From Aegilops tauschii subsp. strangulata (lineage: Eukaryota > Streptophyta > Magnoliopsida > Poales > Poaceae): a stretch of DNA of 64,000 nucleotides. This document shows, piece by piece, positions 33,533 through 44,198 of this stretch (within the stretch, counting starts at the first letter, position 1; each line of letters opens with the position of its first letter). The notes under the pieces were generated by a model. The model was not told the DNA's origin. It did not search any database and saw nothing but the letters and a program-made list of their open reading frames with translations. The DNA lies in NCBI RefSeq assembly GCF_002575655.3, contig NC_053037.3, forward strand, positions 507,354,544-507,418,543, read 5' to 3'. The position numbers and the translations under genes were made by a program.

Positions 33533-35267
33533 TGGAGGAAATACGCCGACAATAATAAAGTTATTATTTATATTTCCTTATATCATGATAAATGTTTATT
33601 ATTTATGCTAAAATTGTATTAACCGGAAACTTAGTACATGTGTGAATACATAGACAAAACAGAGTGTCCCTAGTATGCCTCTACTTGACTAGCTCGTTAA
33701 TAAAAAATGGGTAAGTTTCCTGACCATAGACATGTGTTGTCATTTGATGAACGGGATCACATCATAGATAATGATGTGATGGACAAGACCCATCTGTTAG
33801 CTTAGCATAATGATCATTAAGTTTTATTGTTATTGCTTTCTTCATGACTTATACATATTCCTCTGACTATGAGATTATGCAACTCCCGAATACCGGAGGA
33901 ACACCTTGTGTACTATCAAACGTCACAACGTAACTGGGTGATTATAAAGATGCTCTACAGGTGTCTCCGAAGGTGTTTGTTGGGTTGGCATAGATCGAGA
34001 TTATGTTTTGTCACTCCGAGTATCGGAGAGGTATCTCTGGGCCCTCTCGGTAATGCAACATCACTATAAGCCTTGCAAGCAATGTGACTAATGAGTTAGT
34101 TACGGGATGATGCATTATGGAACGAGTAAAAAGACTTGCCGGTAACGAGATTGAACTAGGTATGATGATACTGACGACCGAATCTCGGGCAAGTAACATA
34201 CCGATGACAAAGGGAATAACGTATGTTGTTATTGCGGTTTGACCGATAAAGATCTTCGTAGGATATGTAGGAACCAATATGAGCATCCAGGTTCCGCTGT
34301 TGGTTATAGACCGGAGATGTGTCTCGGTCATGTCTACATAGTTCTCGAACCCGTAGGGTTCGCACGCTTAACGTTCGATGACGATTTGTATTATGAGTTA
34401 TGTGTTTTGGTGAGCGGAGTTTGTTCAAAGTCCCAGATGAGATCACGGACATGACGAGGAGTCTCGAAATGGTCGAGAGGTAAAGATTCGTATATTGGAA
34501 GGTTATCTACGGACACTGGAATGGTTCCGAAGAGGTTCGGAGATTTTTTGGAGTATCAGGAGGTTACCGGAACCCCCTGGGAAAGTTAATGGGCCTCATG
34601 GGCCATAGTGGAGAGGAGGAGGCAGGCCACAGGAGGTGCCCCCCCCCAAGCCAATCCGAATTGGACAAGGGGTGGGGGGTGCGGCCCCCCTTTCCTTCTC
34701 CCTCTCCCCCTCTTTCCCCTTTCCCCTCTCCATTGGAAGGAAAGGGGGGACCCGACTAGGACGAGGAGTTCTAGTGGGACTCCCCCCACTTGGCGCGCCC
34801 CCTAGGGCCGGCCAGCCTCCCCTCCCCTCCTTTATATACGGGGGCGGGGGCACCCCCAAAGGCACATCAATTGTTCTCTTAGCCGTGTGCGGTGCCCCCT
34901 CCATAGTTTACTCCTCCGGTCATAGCGTCGTAGTGCTTTGACGAAGCCCTACGGGATCACATCACCATCACCGTCACCACGCCATCGTGCTGACGGAACT
35001 CTCCCTCGACTCTCTGCTGGATCAAGAGTTCGAGGAACGTCATCGAGCTGAACGTGTGCTGAACACGGAGGTGCCGTACGTTCGGTACTAAGATCGGTTG
35101 GATCGTGAAGACGTTCGACTACATCAACGGCGTTAAACTAACGCTTCCTCTTTCGGTCTATGAGGGTACATGGACACACTATCCCCCTCTCGTTGCTATG
35201 CATCTCCTAGATAGATCTTGCGTGATCGTAGGAAAGTTTTTGAAATTGCATTCTACGTTCCCCAATA
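33533..35267 (+). repeat. Copia-1 5' LTR
   Basis: 1735 bp. The start is TG; the expected terminal CA is altered to TA (35266-35267). A TATATA element lies at about 34833-34838 within a very GC-rich promoter zone (34600-34860). The open frames at 34586-34941 are low-complexity readings of this zone. Confidence 0.85.
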
Positions 35268-35268
35268 G

Positions 35269-35281
35269 TGGCATCAGAGCC
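35269..35281 (+). promoter_or_regulatory. Copia-1 primer-binding site (initiator tRNA-Met)
   Basis: TGGCATCAGAGCC differs at one position from the canonical TGGTATCAGAGC, one base after the LTR. Confidence 0.85.
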
Positions 35282-35963
35282 AGGTCTATGCGTAGATGAT
35301 ATGCACGAGTAGAACACAAAGAGTTGTGGGTGATAATAGTCATACAGCTTACCACCAACGTCTTCTTTTGATTCGGCGGTATTGTTGGATGAAGCGGCCC
35401 AGACCAACATTACATGACCACGTTCATGAGACCGGTTCTACCGACGTGCTTTGCACATAGGTGGCTGGCGGGTGTCTGTTTCTCCAACTTTAGTTGAATC
35501 GAATTTGACTACGGCCGGTCCTTGTTGAAGGTTAAAACAACACACTTGACCAAAACTCGTTGTGGTTTTGATGTGTAGGTAAAAACGGTTCTTGTTAGAA
35601 GCCCGTAGCAGCAACGTAAAACTTGCAACAACAAAGTAGAGGACGTCTAACTTGTTTTTGCAGGGCATGTTGTGATGTGATATGGTCAAGACGTGATGAG
35701 ATATAAATTGTTGTATGAGATTATCATGTTTTGCAAAAGTTATCGGCAACTGGCAGGAGCCTTATGGTTGTCGCTTTATTGTATGAAATGCAATCGCCAT
35801 GTAATTGCTTTACTTTATCACTATGCGGTAGCGATAGTCGTAGAAGCAATAGTTGGCGAGACGACAACGACGCTACGATGGAGATCAAGGTGTCAAGCCG
35901 GTGACGATGGAGATCATGACGGTGCTTTGGATATGGAGATTAAAGGAACAAGATGATGATGGC
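35282..35963 (+). other. Copia-1 leader, first part
   Basis: Untranslated leader upstream of gag, interrupted by Gypsy-2 at 35963. No gene is seen. Confidence 0.75.
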
Positions 35964-37645
35964 TGATGTCTACTACACAACCTTCTTCTTGTAGACGTTG
36001 TTGGGCCTCCAAGTGCAGAGGTTTGTAGGACAGTAGCAAATTTCCCTCAAGTGAATGACCTAAGATTTATCAATCCGTGGGAGTCATAGGATGAAGATGG
36101 TCTCTCTCAAACAACCCTGCAACCAAATAACAAAGAGTCTCTTGTGTCCCCAACACACCCAATACAATGATAAATTGTATAGGTGCACTAGTTCGGCGAA
36201 GAGATGGTGATACAAGTGCAATATGGATGGTAGATATAGGTTTTTGTAATATGAAAATATAAAAACAGCAAGGTAACTAATGATAAAAGTGAGCACAAAC
36301 GGTATTGCAATGCGTTGAAACAAGGCCTAGGGTTCATACTTTCACTAGTGCAAGTTCTCTCAACAATAATAACATAATTGGATCATATAACTATCCCTCA
36401 ACATGCAACAAAGAGTCACTCCAAAGTCACTAATAGCGGAGAACAAACGAAGAGATTATGGTAGGGTACGAAACCACCTCAAAGTTATCCTTTCTGATCG
36501 ATCTATTCTAGAGTCCGTAGTAAAACAACATGAAGCTATTCTTTCCGTTCGATCTATCATAGAGTTCATACTAGAATAACACCTTAAGACACAAATCAAC
36601 CAAAACCCTAATGTCACCTAGATACTCCAATGTCACCTCAAGTATCCGTGGGTATGATTATATGATATGCATCACACAATCTCAGATTCATCTATTCAAA
36701 CCAACACAAAGTACTTCAAAGAGTGCCCCAAAGTTTCTACCGGAGAGTCAAGAAAAAAACGTGTGCCAACCCCTATGCATAGGTTCATGGGCGGAACCCG
36801 CAAGTTGATCACCAAAACATACATCAAGTGGTTCACGTGATATCCCATTGTCACCACAGATAAGCACGACAAGACATACATCAAGTGTTCTCAAATCCTT
36901 AAAGACTCAATCCGATAAGATAACTTCAAAGGGAAAACTCAATCCATTACAAGAGAGTAGAGGGGGAGAAACATCATAAGATCCAACTATAATAGAAAAG
37001 CTCGCGATACATCAAGATCGTACCACCTCAAGAACACGAGAGAGAGATCAAACACATAGCTACTGGTACATACCCTCAGCCCCGAGGGTGAACTACTCCC
37101 TCCTCGTCATGGAGAGCGCTGGGATGATGAAGATGGCCACCGGTGAGGGATACCCCCTCCGGTAGGGTGCCGGAACAGGGTCCCGATTGGTTTTTCGTGG
37201 CTACAGAGGCTTGCGGTGGCGGAACTCCCGATCTATTCTGCTTTTTTATATTTTTAGGGTATATGGATATATATAGGCGAAAGAAGTCGGTAAGGGGAGC
37301 CACGAGGGGCCCACGAGGTTGGGGGGCGCGCCCAGGGGGGCAGGCGCGCCTCCTTGCCTCGTGGCCACCTCGAAGCTTCCTGACTTCAACTCCAAGTCTC
37401 CTGGATCACGTTCGTTCCAAAAATCACGCTCCCGAAGGTTTCATTCCGTTTGGACTCCATTTGATATTCATTTTCTGCGAAACACTGAAACAAGGGAAAA
37501 AACAGAAACTGGCACTGGGCTCTGGGTTAATAGGTTAGTCCCAAAAATAAAATAAAAGTGCATAGTAAAGCCCATTAAACATCCAAGATGGATAATATAA
37601 TAGCATGAATACTTCATAAATTATAGATACGTTGGAGACGTATCA
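35964..37645 (-). repeat. Gypsy-2 3' LTR
   Basis: 1682 bp; on the minus strand it starts TGATACGTCTCCAACG. Scattered substitutions and short AT/AG repeat length changes separate it from the other LTR, which I judge to be about 98 percent identical. Confidence 0.9.
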
Positions 37646-37659
37646 GCATCCCCAAGCTT
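37646..37659 (-). promoter_or_regulatory. Gypsy-2 polypurine tract
   Basis: The sense strand reads AAGCTTGGGGATGC next to the 3' LTR. The same 14-mer, or a one-base variant, recurs five times inside the element. Confidence 0.8.
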
Positions 37660-40600
37660 AATTCCTGCTTGTCCTCGAGTAGGTAAATGATAAAAGAAAT
37701 AACTTATGAAGTGTGAATGCTAGCAAGTGCACAAATTTGATCAATGATAATTTCAATCACCTTTTCTAGCATCATTATATGTCATAGCAGTAGCTCATAT
37801 CATAAAGCTTCTCATGATCAAGTAACAAGCTATTCACATATTAAAGTATAGATCATAAACTTTCTTGAAAACTAACAAACTATGTTCTCAGTCATCAAAC
37901 AATTGCAATTCATCTTATTTTCAGGAAGGGTCTATGTAAGAGCTTTGATTCAGCAAACTTCACATACTCAACTATCATTTAGTCTTCCATGATTGCTACC
38001 ACTCAAAGCATATTTTTAGAACAAATAGTATTCATCGAACATAGAGAAAGATAGGGGCTTAATGTTTCGCCTCCCAACCTTTTACCTCAAGGGTAATGTC
38101 AACAGTAATAATTCATGCTCAAATATATTTGAATGGCCATATATGCTTAGATCTTTCTCCACCACATGATGCTTGCCAACTAAAGAGTAGGTTGGAATGA
38201 GAAGGAATACTACTGACTCTTGCATAAAAGTAAAAGATAGGCCCTTCGCAGAGGGAAGTAGGGATTTGCAGAGGTGCCAGAGCTCGAAGCTAAAACAAAG
38301 ATGAAAATAATTTTGAGAGGTATGCTTTCATTGTCAACATAACGACCAAGAGTTCCCAATATCTTCCATACTAGATACATTATAGGCGGTTCCCACGCAG
38401 AAAGGTAAAGTTTTTACTCCCCCTCCACCAACATTCACACTCCATGGCTTGTCCGAAACAACGGGTGCCGTCCAACTATCAACATTCCTGGGGGAGTTTT
38501 GTTTAAATTATTTGCGATTTTGTTTTTGATCTTTTGATCATAGGACTGGGCATCCCAGTTACCAGCCATTTTCTCATGAATGATGAGCGGAGTCCACTCA
38601 TCGTGAGAATAACCCACCTAGCATGGAAGATACTGACAGCCCCTAGTCGCTACATGAGCGATTCGGGCATACAAAACAGATTATTATTTGAAGGTTTAGA
38701 GTTTGGCACATGCAAATTTACTTGGAACGGTAGGTAAATACCGCATATAGGTAGATATGGTGGACACTCATGGAAGAAACTTGGTTCAAGGAATTTGGAT
38801 GCACAAGCAGTATTCCCGCTTAGTACAGATATTTTGGCTAGCAAGGATTCTAAATAGCAAGCACCACATGTTAGAGGATCCATAACAATATAACTTCTAT
38901 ACAAATATACCCAAGCATAACTCTTTATGTTGTCTTACTTGTCCAACTTCAACTAATTTGCCCAGGTTTGAAAATAATTAATGGGGCTCACAATCATAGA
39001 AGATGTCCAAGATAGTATATTTATATGTGAAATCTCTCTTCCTTCAGTATTCTTTCATGAATTGTTCAAGTGACCAATACAATGTTTGCTAACCTTCAAA
39101 AAAATTACCACCTCTACTTCTTATATGTGAAGGCATTACTACCCATGGGAAAGGCATATGAAACATATATAATTTCAGATTTATGAAATTCAAATCATTC
39201 AACCATTTACTCATAGGATATAAGTGAAGCACACGAGTAAATGACAAACTACTCCAAAAAGAAATAAGTGAAGATCAATGAGTAGTTAAATAATTATGTA
39301 GCTATGTGAAGACTCTCTCTCATTTAAGAATTTCAGATCTTGGGATATTATTCATACAGCAAGAAAAACAAAATAAAATGACATTTCAAGGATAGCACTC
39401 ATCATGTGAAGAAGCAAAAACTTAGGCTCAACCGATACTAACCGATAATTGTTGAAGAAGAAAGGTGGGATGCCTACCGGGGCATCCCCAAGCTTAGATG
39501 CTTGAGACTTCTTGAAATATTATCTTGGGGTGCCTTGGGCATCCCCAAGCTTGAGCTTTTGTGTCTCCTTAATTCCTCTCATATCACGGTTTCCTAAATC
39601 TCGAAAGCTTCATCCACACCAAACTCAACAAGAACTCGTGAGATAAGTTAGTATAAACCAATGCAAAAACCTTATCATTTTCTACTCTAACAAATCACTA
39701 AAATTATTATTCAACATTGCATACTAAATGCCTCTGCATATTTAATACTCCTATCCTCAAATAGAATCATTAAACAAGCAAACATATGCAAACAATGCAA
39801 ACATAACAGCAATCTGCCAAAACAATACAGTCTGTAAAGAATGCAAGATTCATCATACTTCCCTAACTCCAAACGTTATGAAATTCTACCACACTGTAGA
39901 AAATTTATCATAGCTTATTATGAAAAAAGTTTCAACATTTTATCACATTCTGACTTTTCTAGGGAATTTTTGCAACAGCGCTAAACTTTCTGTTTTGAAA
40001 CAGCAACATGTATACTTGCAAAATAAGCATGGTAAAGGCTATCCTTGACATTTTTATTGAAAATAGAGATGCAAAACATTATTCTAAATAACAGCAAGCA
40101 AATACTAACAAAATAAAATGACGCTCCAAGCAAAACACATATCATGTGGTGAATAAAAATATAGCCCCAAGTAAAGTTACCGATGAACGAAGACGAAAGA
40201 GGGGATGTCATCCGGGGCATCCCCAAGCTTAGGCTCTTGGTTGTCCTTGAATATTACCTTGGGGTGCCTTGTACATCCCCAAGCTTAGGCTCTTGCCACT
40301 CCTTATGCCATAGTCCATCGAATCTTTACCCAAAACTTGAAAACTTCACAACACAAAACTCAACAGAAAAGTCGTAAGCTCCGTTAGTATAAGAAAATAA
40401 ATCACCACTTAGGTACTGTTGTGAACTCATTCTAAATTCATATTGGTGTAATATATACTGTATTAAAACTTCTCTATGGTTCATACCCTCCGATACTACT
40501 CATAGATTCATCAAAATAAGCAAACAACACATAGAAAACAGAATATGTCAAAAACAGAATAGTCTGTAGCAATCTGTATCAAACGCAAACTTATGGAACT

Positions 40601-41071
40601 CAGAAAATCTGCCAAAATAGGAAGACCTAGATAATTTGATTATTGATCTACTGCAATTGGAATCAGTATTTTATCACTTTCTGGTGATTGTTAACAATTG
40701 TTTTCGTGAGCAGAAAGTTTATGTCTTTTTCAGCAAGATCAAATAACTATCATCCAAGAAGACCCTATAGGTCTTACTTGTCACAAACACTAATTAAAAC
40801 ATAAAACCACATCTAACCAGAGGCTAGATGATTTATTTATTACTAAACAGGAACAAAAATCAAGGAACAAAAATAAAATTGGGTTGCCTCCCAACAAGCG
40901 CTAACGTTTAACACCCCTAGCTAGGCATGATGATTTCAATGATGCTAAAAAAAGATAAGAATTAAAACATAAAGAGAGCATCATGAAGAATATGACTAGC
41001 ACATTTAAGTCTAACCCACTTCCTATGCATAGGGATTTTGTGATCAAACAACTTATGGGAACAATAATCAA
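37660..41071 (-). other. Gypsy-2 noncoding internal region with repeats
   Basis: No coding capacity. It contains two diverged units of roughly 730 bp, starting about 39440 and 40180. Each opens with a GGGGCATCCCCAAGCTT block followed by a hairpin (39524-39549 and 40258-40283). The stretch 38040-38110 matches Gypsy-1 at 4265-4350. Confidence 0.7.
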
Positions 41072-41719
41072 CTAGCATAGGAAGGCAAAACAGGCATAAC
41101 TTCGAAACTTTAAGCACATAGAGAGGAAACTTGGTATTATTGCAATTCCTACAAGCATATGTTCCTCCCTCATAATAATTTTCAGTAGCATCATGAATGA
41201 ATTCAACAATATAACTACCACATAAAGCATTTTTTCATGATGCACAAGCATATAAATTTTACTACTCTTCACATAAGCAAGATTCTTCTCATTCGGAATA
41301 GTGGGAGCAAACTCAACAAAATAACTATCATGTGAGGCATAATCCAATTGAAAATTAAAATCATGATGACAAGTTTCATGGTTATCTTTATTCTTTATAG
41401 CATACGTGTCATCACAATAATCATCATAAATAGGAGGCATGCTTTCATCATAATAAATTTGCTCATCAAAACTTGGGGGACTAAACATATCATCTTCATC
41501 AAACATAGCATCCCCAAGCTTGTGGCTTTGCATATCATTAGCATCATGGGTATTCAAAGAATTCATAATAACAACATTGCAACCATGCTCATCATTCAAA
41601 GATTTAGTGCCAAACATTCTAATGCATTCTTCTTCTAGCACTTGAGCACAATTTTCCTTTCCATCATTCTCACGAAAGATATTAAAAAGATGAAGCGTAT
41701 GAGACAAACTCAATTTCAT
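41072..41719 (-). pseudogene. Gypsy-2 acidic ORF of unknown function
   Basis: A minus-strand ORF starting MKLSLSHTLHLFNIFREND, about 100 bases from the primer-binding site, where gag would normally begin. The middle is acidic and aromatic (FDEDDMFSPPSFDEQIYYDE; PPIYDDYCDDTY). After about residue 155 the frame appears to slip near 41235: the shifted frame gives VEFIHDATENYYEGG and CRNCNNTKFPLYVLKVSKL, which looks more protein-like than the listed frame. It is not a gag domain, has no zinc knuckle and shows no recognised fold. It may be a gag replacement, or a relic that helps RNA packaging. Confidence 0.5.
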
Positions 41720-41820
41720 TTTTTTCTAGTTTTCTTCTATAGACTAAATTAGTGATAAAACAAGAAACTAAAAGGTTCGATTGCAAGATCTAAAGATATA
41801 CCTTCAAGCACTCACCTCCA

Positions 41821-41836
41821 CGGCAACGGCGCCAGA
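41821..41836 (-). promoter_or_regulatory. Gypsy-2 primer-binding site (tRNA-Asp type)
   Basis: The minus strand reads CTGGCGCCGTTGCCG, matching the 3' end of tRNA-Asp as in Gypsy-1. It lies 10 bases inside the 5' LTR. Confidence 0.85.
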
Positions 41837-41844
41837 AAAGAGCT

Positions 41845-43534
41845 TGATGTCTACTACACAACCTTCTTCTTGTAGACGTTGTTGGGCCTCCAAGTGCAGA
41901 GGTTTGTAGGACAGTAGCAAATTTCCCTCAAGTGGATGACCTAAGGTTTATCAATCCGTGGGAGGCGTAGGATGAAGATGGTCTCTCTCAAACAACCCTG
42001 CAACCAAATAACAAAGAGTCTCTTGTGTCCCCAACAAACCCAATACAATGATAAATTGTATAGGTGCACTAGTTCGGCGAAGAGATGGTGATACAAGTGC
42101 AATATGGATGGTAGCTATAGGTTTTTGTAATCTGAAAATATAAAAACAGCAAGGTAACTAATGATAAAAGTGAGCACAAACGGTATTGCAATGCGTTGAA
42201 ACAAGGCCTAGGGTTCATACTTTCACTAGTGCAAGTTCTCTCAACAATAATAACATAATTGGATCATATAACTATCCCTCAACATGCAACAAAGAGTCAC
42301 TCCAAAGTCACTAATAGCGGAGAACAAACGAAGAGATTATGGTAGGGTACGAAACCACCTCAAAGTTATCCTTTCTGATCGATCTATTCTAGAGTCCGTA
42401 GTAAAACAACATGAAGCTATTCTTTCCGTTCGATCTATCATAGAGTTCATACTAGAATAACACCTTAAGACACAAATCAACCAAAACCCTAATGTCACCT
42501 AGATACTCCAATGTCACCTCAAGTATCCGTGGGTATGATTATATGATATGCATCACACAATCTCAGATTCATCTATTCAAACCAACACAAAGTACTTCAA
42601 AGAGTGCCCCAAAGTTTCTACCGGAGAGTCAAGAAAAAAACGTGTGCCAACCCCTATGCATAGGTTCATGGGCGGAACCCGCAAGTTGATCACCAAAACA
42701 TACATCAAGTGGTTCACGTGATATCCCATTGTCACCACAGATAAGCACGACAAGACATACATCAAGTGTTCTCAAATCCTTAAAGACTCAATCCGATAAG
42801 ATAACTTCAAAGGGAAAACTCAATCCATTACAAGAGAGTAGAGGGGGAGAAACATCATAAGATCCAACTATAATAGCAAAGCTCGCGATACATCAAGATC
42901 GTACCACCTCAAGAACACGAGAGAGAGAGAGATCAAACACATAGCTACTGGTACATACCCTCAGCCCCGAGGGTGAACTACTCCCTCCTCGTCATGGAGA
43001 GCGCCGGGATGATGAAGATGGCCACCGGTGAGGGATACCCCCTCCAGCAGGGTGCCGGAACAGGGTCCCGATTGGTTTTTCGTGGCTACAGAGGCTTGCG
43101 GCGGCGGAACTCCTGATCTATTCTGCTTTTTGATGTTTTTAGGGTATATGGATATATATATATATAGGCGAAAGAAGTCGGTAAGGGGAGCCACGAGGGG
43201 CCCACGAGGGTGGGGGCGCGCCCAGGGGGGCAGGCGCGCCTCCCTGCCTCGTGGCCACCTCGAAGCTTCCCTGACTTCAACTCCAAGTCTCCTGGATCAC
43301 GTTCGTTCCAAAAATCATGCTCCCGAAGGTTTCATTCCGTTTGGACTCCGTTTGATATTCCTTTTCTGCGAAACACTGAAACAAGGGAAAACAAAAACTG
43401 GCACTGGGCTCTGGGTTAATAGGTTAGTCCCAAAAATAATATAAAAGTGCATAGTAAAGCCCATTAAACATCCAAGATGGATAATATAATAGCATGAATA
43501 CTTCATAAATTATAGATATGTTGGAGACGTATCA
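41845..43534 (-). repeat. Gypsy-2 5' LTR
   Basis: 1690-bp partner of 35964-37645. Confidence 0.9.
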
Positions 43535-43539
43535 ATGGC

Positions 43540-44198
43540 CATATCATGTCACATATTTTTTGATAGCATGTGATGTTTATCTTTTATGCATCTTATTTTG
43601 CTTAGTACAGCGGTAGCATTATAAGATGATCCCTCACTAAATTTCAAGGTATAAGTGTTCTCCCTGAGTATGCATCGTTGCTACAGTTCATCGTGCTGAG
43701 ACACCACGTGATGATCGGGTGTGATAAGCTCTACGTTCACATACAACGGGTGCAAGCCAGTTATTTCAAGGTATAAGTGTTCTCCCTGAGTATGCACCGT
43801 TGCTACAATTCGTCATGCCGAGACACCACGTGATGATCGGGTGTGATAAGCTCTACGTTCACATACAACGGGTGCAAGGCAGTTTTGCACATGCAGAATA
43901 CTCGGGTTAAACTTGACGAGCCTAGCATATGCAGATATGGCCTCGGAACACTGAGACCGAAAGGTTGAGCGTGAATCATATAGTAGATATGATCAACATA
44001 GAGATGTTCACCATTGAAAACTACTCCATCTCACGTGATGATCGGACATGGTTTAGTTGATATGGATCACGTGATCATTTAGATGACTAGAGGGATGTCA
44101 ATCTAAGTGGGTGTTCTTAAGTAATATGATTAATTGAACTTTAATTTATCATGAACTTAGTCCTGATAGTTTTTGCATATCTATGTTGTTGTAGATCA
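43540..44198 (+). other. Copia-1 leader, second part, with tandem duplication
   Basis: The leader continues after the ATGGC duplication. Two tandem units of 122 bp (43641-43762 and 43763-43884) differ at only a few positions, each holding GACACCACGTGATGATCGGG. No ORF is supported. Confidence 0.8.

Larger units (their letters stand above)
35964..43534 (-). mobile_element. Gypsy-2: non-autonomous Athila-related LTR element
   Basis: The ends are TG at 35964 and CA at 43534, with the duplication ATGGC at 35959-35963 and 43535-43539. The LTRs are 1682 and 1690 bp. The internal region is only about 4.2 kb, lacks gag, RT and integrase, and has one acidic ORF near the 5' end. The primer-binding site is the tRNA-Asp type and part of the 3' internal sequence matches Gypsy-1, so it is probably a derivative of the same lineage. 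Confidence 0.92.

Noticed and set aside
33049..33611. Overlapping ORFs of up to 180 codons on both strands before and into Copia-1.
   Set aside because: GC-rich low-complexity sequence; the plus-strand frame runs straight into the Copia-1 LTR.
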